From an uncultured Burkholderiales bacterium (GTDB lineage Bacteria > Pseudomonadota > Gammaproteobacteria > Burkholderiales > Burkholderiaceae_C): DNA of 38,789 nucleotides. Position 1 is the first letter of the stretch; the number at the start of each line of letters is the position of its first letter. Shown here in pieces: positions 7,248 through 15,752 of the stretch. The stretch is taken from contig CAJAYT010000025.1 in the NCBI GenBank assembly GCA_903949285.1, positions 1 to 38,789 on the forward strand. The letters run 5' to 3'. The notes beneath the pieces are model-generated. The model worked only from the letters and a program-made list of their open reading frames with translations, was not told the origin of the DNA and did not search any database. The translations under genes were made by a program, and so were the position numbers.

Positions 7248-9332
7248 ATGAATATGATTGAGATCAAATCAAACCCAGTCATTGGTGCTTGCCCTCACGA
7301 CTGTCCAGATACATGTTCGCTACTGACCGATGTTCACGACAATAAAGCCATTAAGGTCAGGGGTAATCCGGATCATCCCCAAACCGCCGGTATTCTTTGT
7401 AATAAAGTATCCAAATATACCGAGCGAACTTATTCAGATCACAGAATTACTCAACCGTTAAAGCGTATCGGACCTAAAGGGCCCAACTCTAGATTCGAGC
7501 CTATCTCATGGGATAAAGCTATAGGAGAGATTGCGCAGAAGTTACGTGCCGTTGCTGCAGAAGATCCTTCCCACATACTACCTTACAGCTACGCAGGCAC
7601 CATGGGAAAAGTTCAAGGAGAGTCGATGTCGAGTCGATTCTTTAATCAACTAGGCGCCACCCAATTAGAACGAACCATATGCTCAAGCGCCGGTACACAA
7701 GCTCTTATGTACAGTATGGGGGGCAAGGTTGGTATGAAAGTAGAGCAATTTGCCAATTCTAAGCTCATCATTATTTGGGGCAGTAATTCAATCACGAGTA
7801 ACCTTCATTTTTGGCGCTACGCCAATCAAGCCAAAGTTAAGGGTGCAAAATTAATTTGCATTGACCCTAGACGAACCGAAACAGCTGAAAAATGTGATGT
7901 CCACTTGAGCATCAACCCAGGCACCGACGCAGCATTGGTATTCGCAGTGATCAGAGAACTCGTTTTAAACAATGCAATTGATCAAGACTATATTGACAAA
8001 TACACTGTTGGCTGGGAATTACTCAAAGAACGCGCAATGCATTGGACACTTGAGCGAGCATCACAAGTTTGTGGACTGACTATTCAAGAGATTTCAGAAT
8101 TCGCAAAAGATTATTCATCCATCAAAACCGCGGCTATTCGCTTAAATTATGGCTTGCAAAGATCAAAAGGTGGTGGCAACGCCGTGAGGGCGATAGTCAG
8201 TTTACCTGCAGTCATTGGTGCTTGGAGGTATCCTTGCGGGGGGGCATTGCTTGCGAACTCAGGGAGATTTCCAACTGACTTACAAGCCCTGCAAAGGCCT
8301 GAGTTACTGCAAGGTAGAACTCCTCCAACGGTAAATATGAGTACGATTGGGAAAGTATTGAATATCAAAAGTCATGAGCATTGCTTTAAGACCCCTTTTA
8401 TTAAAGCAATGATTGTTTACAACAGCAATCCGGTAGCGGTTGCACCCGATTCTAAGCAAGTGACAAAGGGGTTTGCGCGTGAGGACCTATTCACGGTAGT
8501 GCTCGAGCACTTTCAGACAGACACTGCAGATTATGCAGACTATATTTTACCGGCTACTACTCAATTAGAACACTGGGACATTCACAGCAGTTACGGTCAT
8601 ACGGATGTTTTAATCAATAAACCAGCAATCGCAGCAGTAGGGGAATGTAAGCCCAATACCCAAATATTTCGGGAACTTGCGTACGCTATGGGTTTTGAAG
8701 ATTTATGTTTCAAAGAGGACGACCTTACACTTTGCAAGCAAGCGTTCGAGAAAACTTTGCCCCAAATGTCATTTGATCGCTTATTGGAAAAAGGTTATTA
8801 CGAACTCGAAGTATCAGACGCCCCGTACGCAAACGGAGGATTTCACACTCCCTCCAGCCGCTTTGAGTTTTTCTGCGAGAAACTTGCAAGTTTGGGTGAG
8901 GATCCTCTTCCTAATTACATACCCAACTACGAGCAACCACACCTTGACGCCAAGTATCCTTTGGCCATGATTTCTCCACCGGCTAGGAATTTTCTTAACT
9001 CTACTTTTGTGAATATTAACGCTATTCACAAATCCTCGGACAATCAGCCCTATATAGAGATCCATCCAAAAGATGCTCAAGAACGCGGTATTGATGAGGA
9101 GTCCTATCTTGAGGTCTTTAACGACAGAGGAAGTTATCACTGTAAGGCCGTAATTACTGAGCGAACAAAACCAGGTTTGATTGTTGGATTAGGTATATGG
9201 TGGCGTAAACAAGGACTTAACGGCACCAACATCAATGAGTTGACGAGTCAAAGTCTTACGGATTACGGAAATGGACCCACTTTTTACGATTGCGCCGTAC
9301 AAGTTCGGCCTCTGTTAAAAGCAATTACTTGA
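7248..9332 (+). CDS. Molybdopterin oxidoreductase, stand-alone catalytic subunit with [4Fe-4S]
   Basis: 694 residues from an ATG at 7248 with GAGG upstream (a second ATG at 7254 is possible). The N-terminal cluster motif is Cys15-X3-Cys19-X3-Cys23-X27-Cys51, the [4Fe-4S] site of DMSO-reductase-family proteins. The molybdopterin domain follows. IIIWGSNSITSN and CIDPRRTETA are cofactor-contacting blocks, and TICSSAG (143-149) lies where the molybdenum ligand is usually found, with Cys145 a candidate. The final ~120 residues (from PLAMISPPARNFLNSTF) form the molydopterin dinucleotide-binding beta-barrel, including PYIEIHPKDAQERGI. There is no twin-arginine signal, so it is cytoplasmic. No iron-sulfur or membrane partner is adjacent, unlike formate or nitrate enzymes. 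The reaction is unknown. It is divergent from an MFS carrier. Confidence 0.92.
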   Translation: MNMIEIKSNPVIGACPHDCPDTCSLLTDVHDNKAIKVRGNPDHPQTAGILCNKVSKYTERTYSDHRITQPLKRIGPKGPNSRFEPISWDKAIGEIAQKLRAVAAEDPSHILPYSYAGTMGKVQGESMSSRFFNQLGATQLERTICSSAGTQALMYSMGGKVGMKVEQFANSKLIIIWGSNSITSNLHFWRYANQAKVKGAKLICIDPRRTETAEKCDVHLSINPGTDAALVFAVIRELVLNNAIDQDYIDKYTVGWELLKERAMHWTLERASQVCGLTIQEISEFAKDYSSIKTAAIRLNYGLQRSKGGGNAVRAIVSLPAVIGAWRYPCGGALLANSGRFPTDLQALQRPELLQGRTPPTVNMSTIGKVLNIKSHEHCFKTPFIKAMIVYNSNPVAVAPDSKQVTKGFAREDLFTVVLEHFQTDTADYADYILPATTQLEHWDIHSSYGHTDVLINKPAIAAVGECKPNTQIFRELAYAMGFEDLCFKEDDLTLCKQAFEKTLPQMSFDRLLEKGYYELEVSDAPYANGGFHTPSSRFEFFCEKLASLGEDPLPNYIPNYEQPHLDAKYPLAMISPPARNFLNSTFVNINAIHKSSDNQPYIEIHPKDAQERGIDEESYLEVFNDRGSYHCKAVITERTKPGLIVGLGIWWRKQGLNGTNINELTSQSLTDYGNGPTFYDCAVQVRPLLKAIT

Positions 9333-9353
9333 AGTTGAACTTTCAGAATTGGC

Positions 9354-9561
9354 ATGAAAGAAGGAGAGTTTGAGACACGACTCATGGTCAGCCGACAAAC
9401 TGTGTCTGAATTGCTTCATGAGAAAAAGGGAGATACCCCTGACTTGGCTATCCACAACGCAAGATCTGTGGGCGGGACCGAGCGAGAGTTGGCTGTGTAT
9501 ACAGGAGACTTGGGAGCTATGAGTGGCCGAAATTAAGTTCAAGAACAATTTCAGTCGATGA
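9354..9561 (+). pseudogene. Decayed HigA-type antitoxin (frameshifted XRE HTH remnant)
   Basis: The frame from 9354 reads LMVSRQTVSELLHEKKGDTP, then DLAIHNARSVGGT. This is the second half of the HigA-type helix-turn-helix (VSRQTxSxLLxxKRxxxPxxAxRLA). Around 9472-9480 the frame breaks. Frame +1 continues with ESWLCIQETWEL, then TGA at 9520-9522 where the family has Trp (LW), then VAEIKFKN to a stop at 9559-9561. So homology to the GGTPESWLxxQxxYDLWxAE end of HigA is split by one frameshift and one Trp-to-stop change. The first ~35 family residues and any HigB/RelE toxin are absent. HigA proteins neutralise mRNA-cleaving toxins and repress their own operon; this copy is almost certainly dead. 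The match is from memory of the family, not a search. Confidence 0.7.
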
Positions 9562-9592
9562 TCCCTGCTTGTGCAAATACCAAAGTTTCGCG

Positions 9593-10531
9593 TTACTCAT
9601 TAGGTTTAAAGGTGATGATGATCTCGCTTGGTACAGTGCCGTCGATATCACGAGGGAATCTCTCAGTTTTATCAATGGCCTTTAAAACCGCTGCATCCCA
9701 AGCCGCGTTACCACTAGGGCGGGTTAGTTTTTTCCCAATGATCGTTCCATCGGGTGAGACACGGACCGAGACTTCAGCCATGGGGTTCTCAGAAGCTGAG
9801 ATGTCTGGGTAAATGATATTGGGTTTAACGCGACCTTTGATCCTCCCAGCGTACCCCGCAGAGGGACCACCCGAGTGCAACGCAGTACCTGTGGAGTCTG
9901 CAGAACCGGTGGCGCCTGCCATGCCAGCCATACGCTTGAGTTGTTCTTGGCGCAGTGCAGCAAGTTTCTTGTCCTCTGCGTCGTTTTTGCGGGCAGCGTC
10001 CCTGTCGGACTTCTCTTTATCTGCTTTTTCCTTGGCTTTTTTATCTTTTTCTAGTCTTTCTTTTTCTGCCTTCTCTTTCTCAAGTTTCTCTTTGTCAGCC
10101 TTTTCTTTTTCAGCCTTTTCTTTGAGTAACTTTTCTTTTTTTAAGCGCTCATTCTCTAAGAGTATCCGTGCTTGTCGATCTTGTTCAATTTTCTCTTGCT
10201 CTAGTTTCTTAAGCTTTGCGGTTGCAAGTTGCGCCTCCCTGATGGCCTGAGAGTTGTCAACGGGTTTGGCAATCTCTGACTTTGTGGGCCTAGGCTTAGT
10301 ATCCGCTACAGGTGTGGGCTCTGGCTCCACAAGCTTAGGCGCTGCAAGCACAGGGGTTGCTTGCCACAACTCTGCCTCTACGGCAACCGAGTTGTCACGC
10401 GTGCTCCAAGACACGCCCCAGGTAAGCGCGGCTACCAACAAAAGATGCACACCCACAGAGAACACGAACGCTTTGCGGTCTGAGTGCTTTGGGGGTGGAG
10501 CAAATTCGTGTGCTAACACGGCTTGATTCAT
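9593..10531 (-). CDS. tolA: TolA, cell-envelope integrity protein
   Basis: 312 residues from the ATG at 10531, eight bases beyond the tolR stop. A TTG at 10567 inside tolR would add 12 residues. Residues ~18-40 are a single inner-membrane anchor (VFSVGVHLLLVAALTW). About 85-205 is a long Lys/Glu/Ala helix made of repeated KEKAEKEKADKEK-like units, the periplasm-spanning stalk. The last ~75 residues hold the TonB-like C-terminal domain (YPDISASENPMAEVSVRVSPDG, then WDAAVLKAIDKTERFP). TolA couples the TolQR proton motor to TolB/Pal during division. It is the last gene of the minus-strand run; tolB and pal do not follow, and the next gene is a HigA-like remnant on the other strand. Translation is probably coupled to tolR, since no ribosome site is visible. 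Confidence 0.92.
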   Translation of the reverse strand: MNQAVLAHEFAPPPKHSDRKAFVFSVGVHLLLVAALTWGVSWSTRDNSVAVEAELWQATPVLAAPKLVEPEPTPVADTKPRPTKSEIAKPVDNSQAIREAQLATAKLKKLEQEKIEQDRQARILLENERLKKEKLLKEKAEKEKADKEKLEKEKAEKERLEKDKKAKEKADKEKSDRDAARKNDAEDKKLAALRQEQLKRMAGMAGATGSADSTGTALHSGGPSAGYAGRIKGRVKPNIIYPDISASENPMAEVSVRVSPDGTIIGKKLTRPSGNAAWDAAVLKAIDKTERFPRDIDGTVPSEIIITFKPNE

Positions 10532-10538
10532 CAGGGGT

Positions 10539-10985
10539 TTAATCAAGTAACTGAACCGAGAGGCCAACTCTTTGAACGCCCCCTTTTTGCAGCTTGTCCA
10601 TGACCTGAATCACGTTCTCATAAGGGAGGGATTTGTCAGCGCTGATGATGACAGGAGTGTTGGAGGTGCTGGACTCCAAAGACAGTACTTGGCCCGCGAC
10701 ATTGTCTAAACTTGCTTTGAGGGTGGTCTCAACGCCTTGTTTGGTTGTATTGCTGCGAGATTTGATTTCAATAGACTTGTCTTTGTGAATCTCAATGGTG
10801 ATGACTTGATCCGGGGCCTGCGCGGCCTTACCCACACTGGGCACGTCAATCATGCTGGGGGAGATGAGGGGCGCTGTGACCATAAAAATAATCAAGAGCA
10901 CGAGCATCACATCGATGAAGGGAACCATATTGATTTCATTAATGGTTCGGCGTCCTTTACTGGAGCGTTGGGCAATGGCTGGCAT
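10539..10985 (-). CDS. tolR: TolR, ExbD-family proton-channel component
   Basis: 148 residues, the usual TolR length. A single transmembrane helix near residues 20-42 contains the family motif NEINMVPFIDVMLVLLIIF, whose Asp (about residue 25) is the proton-relay residue working with TolQ. The periplasmic domain follows (VITIEIHKDKSIEIK, PVIISADKSLPYENVIQVMDKLQKGG), ending in the conserved GVQRVGLSVQ segment. It lies between tolQ (68 bp upstream) and tolA (8 bp downstream). It acts in the inner-membrane TolQR motor that energises TolA for outer-membrane constriction. Confidence 0.95.
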   Translation of the reverse strand: MPAIAQRSSKGRRTINEINMVPFIDVMLVLLIIFMVTAPLISPSMIDVPSVGKAAQAPDQVITIEIHKDKSIEIKSRSNTTKQGVETTLKASLDNVAGQVLSLESSTSNTPVIISADKSLPYENVIQVMDKLQKGGVQRVGLSVQLLD

Positions 10986-11053
10986 GGGGTGAGTACTCTC
11001 GTTTTTACTTGACTAAAAATTCAAGATGACAAATGGTGAGCGCTTAGTCACGA

Positions 11054-11752
11054 TCAATTTGCGTTAGTTGGCGTGCCTTGGCTACCCACGTTGCGCTGCA
11101 AAATATTAGAGAACTCTTCAATGAACGTCTCCAGTTTATTAGAAACCCGGTCAATGTCTCTTGCAAAGCGGTTGTAAGCAAGCACAGCCGGAATCGCAGC
11201 AAAGAGTCCAATAGCCGTTGTAATCAGCGCCTCAGCGATGCCGGGGGCAACTTTAGCCAGAGTAACTTGTTGGAGTTGCGCCAAACCCGTAAAGGCATGC
11301 ATGATTCCCCAAACAGTTCCAAACAGCCCTACGTAAGGAGAAACTGAGCCAACCGATGCTAATAAAGAGAGCGACGATTCAATCGAGTCCATCTCACGTT
11401 GGACGCTGGCTCGCATGGCGCGTCTGGCACCTTCCATGAGCTGGGTGCTATCGCTTATTTTGCGCTCTCTTAGTTTTTGAAACTCACGCATGCCACTGGC
11501 AAATATGCGCTCCATGGGACCTGCGCTTTTGGAGTTTTGAACGGCAGACGCAAAGAGCTCATTCAAACTCTTGCCTGACCAAAAATCTCTCTCGAATTCA
11601 TCGTTTAAGGTATGAACTTTCTTCAACGCGAAGTGCTTGCTAAATATCGCTGCCCAGCTTTGTACGGATACAAAGAGCAGGATACAAACGACTATTTGTA
11701 CAACCCAATTCGCCCCGATGACGAGTTGAATAATAGAGAAATCTTGATTCAT
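11054..11752 (-). CDS. tolQ: TolQ, MotA/TolQ/ExbB-family proton-channel component
   Basis: 232 residues from an ATG at 11752 that overlaps the ybgC stop as ATGA. The first transmembrane helix is near residues 14-34 (WVVQIVVCILLFVSVQSW). A cytoplasmic loop follows, then the paired helices with LSLLASVGSVSPYVGLFGTVWGIMHAF and ALITTAIGLFAAIPAVLAYN, the strongly conserved MotA/TolQ/ExbB signature. Five copies surround two TolR helices in the known motor. The ybgC-tolQ-tolR-tolA order is the standard one. Confidence 0.96.
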   Translation of the reverse strand: MNQDFSIIQLVIGANWVVQIVVCILLFVSVQSWAAIFSKHFALKKVHTLNDEFERDFWSGKSLNELFASAVQNSKSAGPMERIFASGMREFQKLRERKISDSTQLMEGARRAMRASVQREMDSIESSLSLLASVGSVSPYVGLFGTVWGIMHAFTGLAQLQQVTLAKVAPGIAEALITTAIGLFAAIPAVLAYNRFARDIDRVSNKLETFIEEFSNILQRNVGSQGTPTNAN

Positions 11753-12228
11753 AAAACTTCCTGGATGAAACTTGGAATACGCGTTGGGCGCCCCGTTTGA
11801 ATGTTAATCCAACCGATGCGAATGGTACCCGAGCAAAGCAACTCCCTGAGTGCTTGGGCTGGGGCGTCCTCTAATGTCCCGGATAACTTGGTATTGTAAT
11901 TGGCTGCACTGCGTGACGGCGTTATATCAACGGCTTGTTCTCGGTATGCCTTTTGCTTAAGGGTGAGGCTACTCTTACCGCGCTCAGTGATAACGGTCTC
12001 AATTTCAAGAACATTATCAAGTACAGCTGGGAGTAAGTATTTAACGTGCGTTTCGCTGACAACAAACATGCAACCCAATTCTTCTTTCAGCTGTTGTTGA
12101 CCAATACCAAGCGATCTCAACCACTCTGTACGGGCGCGTTCAAAATATTTGAGGTAATTTGCGTAAAAAACAATCCCCCCCGCGTCCGTATCTTCCCAGT
12201 AAACTCGCACTGTATGTGTGAAGCTCAA
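11749..12228 (-). CDS. ybgC: YbgC-type acyl-CoA thioesterase (hotdog fold)
   Basis: 159 residues from a TTG start at 12228 preceded by GGAGA at 7-base spacing; no ATG is available. The TTG overlaps the TGA of the aminotransferase gene. The motif RVYWEDTDAGGIVFYANYLKYFERARTEWLR (about 8-38) is the YbgC active-site region, with the catalytic Asp in EDTDAGG. Family enzymes hydrolyse short-chain or malonyl-type acyl-CoA and associate with the Tol-Pal operon and phospholipid enzymes. The protein is some 20 residues longer than the E. coli form because of a loop around 105-140 (VDITPSRSAANYNTKLSG). Its stop overlaps the tolQ start, so translation is probably coupled. Confidence 0.92.
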   Translation of the reverse strand: MSFTHTVRVYWEDTDAGGIVFYANYLKYFERARTEWLRSLGIGQQQLKEELGCMFVVSETHVKYLLPAVLDNVLEIETVITERGKSSLTLKQKAYREQAVDITPSRSAANYNTKLSGTLEDAPAQALRELLCSGTIRIGWINIQTGRPTRIPSFIQEVL

Positions 12229-13424
12229 AGTCTATCTCCAATCAATTGACTGAGTCTGTGCGCTGCCTCTTCTAGCTCAGCGCCTGAACTGGCGGTTGAG
12301 AACCGTATGTATTTATGCATCTCATTCGTTCCAAAATCTCTCCCTGGTCCAACCGCTACATAGGCTTTGTTTAGAAATTCAAACGCCAATTCCCAGCTGC
12401 CAGCGAGTCCTAGTTTTTTGCAAACCTCAGAGCAATCCGCCCATGCGTAAAAGGCCCCGTCTGGGAAGACCGGGACCCTCAGTCCCATTTGGTTTAAAAG
12501 AGGCACAAACAGATCGCGTCGCGCTTTGAATTCCAATCTCCTACTCTCGAAAATATCCAAGCTCTCGGGCTCAAAGCAAGCCAACGCAGCGTACTGGGAA
12601 ATAGTACTGGGACAAATAAAAAGATTTTGAGCCAAACGCTCAATAGGCGCGACAAGGGAAGGGGGGACCACCATCCACCCTAATCTCCAACCCGTCATGT
12701 TGAAGTACTTGGAGAAGCTATTGATGCTGATCACTTGGTCGCTAATGGATAAAGCGCTTTGGCCGTACTTGTCCTCATAACTAAGTCCAAGGTAAATCTC
12801 ATCCGCAATGATGATGCCGCCCCTACTTTGCACAAACTCGGTAATACCTCTGAGCACTTCAGGCTCGATGGATGTGCCTGTTGGGTTGGACGGAGAGGCC
12901 AACAAAACACCCCGCGTTCCTGGACCCCAGTGCTCTTTGACCGGAGCTAAGCTCAGCTGGAAACGTGACTGGGCGTTTGTCGGGATCAGTTTTGGGGTCC
13001 CGCCACTGGCTTGAACGAATTGGCGGTTACACGGATAACTGGGATCTGGCATCAGTATCTCGTCGCCACTCTCAATCAAAGCCAGGCAGGCTAGTTGAAG
13101 TGCCGCTGAAGCACCGGAGGTGATGATGATGCGAGAGGAATCGATGTCGAGTTGGTAGCGGTCTTTGTACCACTGACTAATCAAGTCCCTAAGCTTCCCC
13201 AGCCCCGTTGCATGGGTATACTGAGTTGCGCCGTCTCGGATAGCGCGTGTAGCGCTTTCACGGACAAGGGGGGCCGCTGTAAAGTCGGGCTCCCCGATGT
13301 TCAGTCGAATCATCTTTTGAGCGCTCGCCATATAAGCGCTAGTGGACTGCACCTGTTCAGCAGCTTTGGCAATCTCCATTACATAAAAGGGCTCTATTTG
13401 AAGAGCACGTTGGCTGATGCGCAT
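12225..13424 (-). CDS. PLP-dependent aminotransferase, class I/II (AspC-like fold type I)
   Basis: 399 residues from the ATG at 13424, close to the 380-400 usual for the family. A TTG at 13490 would add 22 residues and has no ribosome site. The N-terminus RISQRALQIEPFYVMEIAKAA and IRLNIGEPDF are standard for class I aminotransferases. SPSNPTGT and IIADEIYLGL are cofactor-contacting strands, and SINSFSKYFNMTGWRLGW contains the Schiff-base Lys (about residue 239). The C-terminus has the substrate-carboxylate Arg in YIRFSTA. It transfers amino groups between an amino acid and a 2-oxo acid; the natural substrate is not determined. It lies between nusB and ybgC, with its stop overlapping the ybgC start. 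Confidence 0.9.
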   Translation of the reverse strand: MRISQRALQIEPFYVMEIAKAAEQVQSTSAYMASAQKMIRLNIGEPDFTAAPLVRESATRAIRDGATQYTHATGLGKLRDLISQWYKDRYQLDIDSSRIIITSGASAALQLACLALIESGDEILMPDPSYPCNRQFVQASGGTPKLIPTNAQSRFQLSLAPVKEHWGPGTRGVLLASPSNPTGTSIEPEVLRGITEFVQSRGGIIIADEIYLGLSYEDKYGQSALSISDQVISINSFSKYFNMTGWRLGWMVVPPSLVAPIERLAQNLFICPSTISQYAALACFEPESLDIFESRRLEFKARRDLFVPLLNQMGLRVPVFPDGAFYAWADCSEVCKKLGLAGSWELAFEFLNKAYVAVGPGRDFGTNEMHKYIRFSTASSGAELEEAAHRLSQLIGDRL

Positions 13425-13522
13425 AAGGGGCTGTGGATTGTAAGTAGTTAGGGATTTAGTAATTGGATTATTGTGCAAACTCAGGCGCAAAGCACGCCCA
13501 CGAAGAGCGCTGGTGCCAGAGC

Positions 13523-14074
13523 TCAGCGGCGCTGCATCTCCAGCGCCCGTAATTGGTGAGCTAGTCCGTTTAAAACTGCGTTGACATATTTGTGCCCGTC
13601 TGTGCCGCCAAACTCTTTAGCCAATTCAATGCACTCATTGATCACGACTTTGCAGGGAACATCGATGCAGTGCTTAAGCTCATATGCGCCGATCCACATC
13701 ACGCTTCGCTCAATTGGGGAGATCTCCGCAAAGGGCCTGTCAAGCAGTGGTTCAATCAAAGCATCTAGTTCTTTAGACTGCTCAGAGACGCCGTAGAGTA
13801 ACAAATCATAATGCACGCTATCGGCTTTGTTAAAGCCGCTCAGACCTCTCGTGAATTGGTCCACATCGCCTGGGACATTTTTACCAACAATAAATTGATA
13901 AAGTGCTTGGACTGCAAACTCCCTGGCTCGTGTGCGAGCAGAAGCTTTGCCGCTGCTTCGCTTTCTAGGGGCTGCTGCAGGAGCGGGGCTGTGTACTTGT
14001 ACGGACTCAGCTGAACCGGTCTCAGTTGACGCGCTCAACGAAGCGGAGGAGTTGGGTGTGTGCTCAGAGTTCAC
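13523..14074 (-). CDS. nusB: NusB, transcription antitermination factor
   Basis: 183 residues from a GTG at 14074 that overlaps the ribH stop as GTGA. The first ~45 residues are a Ser/Ala/Pro-rich low-complexity extension absent from the compact E. coli form. The NusB domain starts at [15 protein letters not shown] (about 45-60) and runs through [53 protein letters not shown], the strongly conserved core. NusB with NusE/S10 binds boxA RNA and prevents premature termination in rRNA operons. The ribH-nusB pairing is common in proteobacteria. Confidence 0.95.
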   Translation of the reverse strand: MNSEHTPNSSASLSASTETGSAESVQVHSPAPAAAPRKRSSGKASARTRAREFAVQALYQFIVGKNVPGDVDQFTRGLSGFNKADSVHYDLLLYGVSEQSKELDALIEPLLDRPFAEISPIERSVMWIGAYELKHCIDVPCKVVINECIELAKEFGGTDGHKYVNAVLNGLAHQLRALEMQRR

Positions 14075-14610
14075 GCAATGCTTTCTAATAGATGAGACAT
14101 CTCGATGGCCGCTTTTGCAGCGTCTCGACCCTTTTCTTCTTGGCGAACCAAGGCTTGAACGGTGTTCTCCGTTGTAATCACCGCATTGATGATCGGGATA
14201 TGGTAATCCAGGCTCAGTCGAGTGATCCCAGAAGCTGATTCGTTTGAGACCAATTCAAAGTGATAGGTCTCCCCTCTGATCACGCAACCAAGTGCGATCA
14301 AAGCGTTATAGCCGCCTTTAGCAGCTAAGGATTGCAAAACAATAGGAATCTCTAATGCCCCTGGTACTTGAATCCAAGTGATGTTCTCTGGTTTAACACC
14401 CTGAAGAATTAATTCCTCAACGCAAGCATCTCTTAAGCCGTTCGTGATGGACTCATTAAAGCGCGACTGCACGATGCCGATGATGAGTTGCTCGCCTGTT
14501 AGCACCTCCCCCGTCAATGGGTGCTTGATACTGGAGGCGTGTGTGTCTAACTTTTTGCCTGCTTCAGTTTTCTTAGCAGCAGTTGATTTAGTCGTGGATT
14601 GACGCATCAT
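14071..14610 (-). CDS. ribH: RibH, 6,7-dimethyl-8-ribityllumazine synthase
   Basis: 179 residues from an ATG at 14610 overlapping the ribBA stop as ATGA. After a ~35-residue Lys/Ala-rich extension, the enzyme core shows [39 protein letters not shown] and the invariant [24 protein letters not shown], where the His after RGETY.. is the catalytic base. It condenses the pyrimidine from RibD with the 4-carbon phosphate from RibB to give the lumazine precursor of riboflavin. The subunits normally form pentamers or 60-mers. Confidence 0.96.
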   Translation of the reverse strand: MMRQSTTKSTAAKKTEAGKKLDTHASSIKHPLTGEVLTGEQLIIGIVQSRFNESITNGLRDACVEELILQGVKPENITWIQVPGALEIPIVLQSLAAKGGYNALIALGCVIRGETYHFELVSNESASGITRLSLDYHIPIINAVITTENTVQALVRQEEKGRDAAKAAIEMSHLLESIA

Positions 14611-15749
14611 TGATCCTTCGTCAAATAAGATTCAATTTCGAGACCGTAGCCCATCATGCTAGGCATTTTGCGTGGCGCACCCATTAGCCTCATAATACCA
14701 ACGCCGCATTCTCTAAGAATTTGTGCACCGATACCGTAGGTTCGCAAGTCCATTTTGCCACGCTCTGGGGCCTGTGAAGCGCGAGCAGTTCCGTCGAGTT
14801 GCGAGAGAAGCTGCGTACCGCTTTCGCCGGCATTTAGTAAAACAATCACTCCCTTGCCTTCAACATGAATGCGTTTCATCGCAGCATCCAAGCTCCATGA
14901 GTGCATGCTGCGGTTTGTCTCTAGTAAATCCAATACTGAGAGGGGTTCGTGCACACGCGCCAACACAGGCTCACTCTTTGTCCACTCACCCTTGATCAGT
15001 GCTAAGTGAATACCGTCACTGGGAAGATCTTGAAAGGTCGCTAGGGTGAAATCCCCGTGCGGAGTTTGAATGGGTCTTCTGGAGATCTCTTTGATCAAAG
15101 ATTCGGTCGTGCTTCGGTAAGCGATCAAATCTGAAATCGTACCAATCTTGAGTTGATGCTCTTTAGCAAACTCAATCAAATCAGGCAGCCTCGCCATGGT
15201 CCCATCATCTTTCATGATCTCACAAATGACAGAGGCTGGTGAGCATCCTGCCATATGAGCCAGGTCGCAACCTGCCTCAGTGTGACCGGCGCGCATGAGT
15301 ACGCCACCATCGACTGCCTGCAAAGGAAAGATATGCCCTGGTTGCACCAAGTCACTGGACTTGGTTTTGGGGTGCACCGCGACTTGTATGGTGTGAGCCC
15401 TGTCCGCGGCTGAAATACCGGTCGTTACACCCTCAGCGGCTTCAATGGAGACGGTGAAGGCGGTACCGTGTGAGGCGCCGTTTTTGGAGACCATGGGGGG
15501 AAGGTTCAAATGCTCACACCTCTCCCTACTCAGCGTTAGACAGATCAGTCCACGTCCGTAGCGAGCCATAAAGTTGATTGCTTGCGCGCTGACGTGATCT
15601 GCTGCGAGTACCAAGTCACCTTCGTTTTCACGGTCCTCCTCATCAATCAAGATCACCATGCGTCCGGCCTTGATCTCGGCTGTAATTTCCTCAACACTTG
15701 AAATGTCTGCGGCGTTGCTGCCCAAGTTTGCTGTCTTAACTGAGTTCAT
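14607..15749 (-). CDS. ribBA: 3,4-dihydroxy-2-butanone-4-phosphate synthase with degenerate GTP cyclohydrolase II domain
   Basis: 380 residues from an ATG at 15749, three bases after the ribE stop. Residues 18-212 are a complete RibB domain: [10 protein letters not shown] at about 36-45 binds Mg and substrate, and [12 protein letters not shown] at 152-163 completes the site. Residues ~225-375 align with GTP cyclohydrolase II ([15 protein letters not shown] [36 protein letters not shown]). The zinc-binding cysteines expected after RVH (family pattern C-X10-C-X-C, as in SECLTGD...RCDC) are missing: positions 266-292 contain no Cys. The first enzyme activity should therefore be intact and the second lost, as is described for other Burkholderiales; a separate RibA is expected elsewhere. 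Confidence 0.93.
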   Translation of the reverse strand: MNSVKTANLGSNAADISSVEEITAEIKAGRMVILIDEEDRENEGDLVLAADHVSAQAINFMARYGRGLICLTLSRERCEHLNLPPMVSKNGASHGTAFTVSIEAAEGVTTGISAADRAHTIQVAVHPKTKSSDLVQPGHIFPLQAVDGGVLMRAGHTEAGCDLAHMAGCSPASVICEIMKDDGTMARLPDLIEFAKEHQLKIGTISDLIAYRSTTESLIKEISRRPIQTPHGDFTLATFQDLPSDGIHLALIKGEWTKSEPVLARVHEPLSVLDLLETNRSMHSWSLDAAMKRIHVEGKGVIVLLNAGESGTQLLSQLDGTARASQAPERGKMDLRTYGIGAQILRECGVGIMRLMGAPRKMPSMMGYGLEIESYLTKDQ

Positions 15750-15752
15750 AAT

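Noticed and set aside
9813..10526. Long plus-strand frames rich in Ser and Phe opposite tolA
   Set aside because: They mirror the Lys/Glu repeat of TolA on the other strand; typical antisense shadow.
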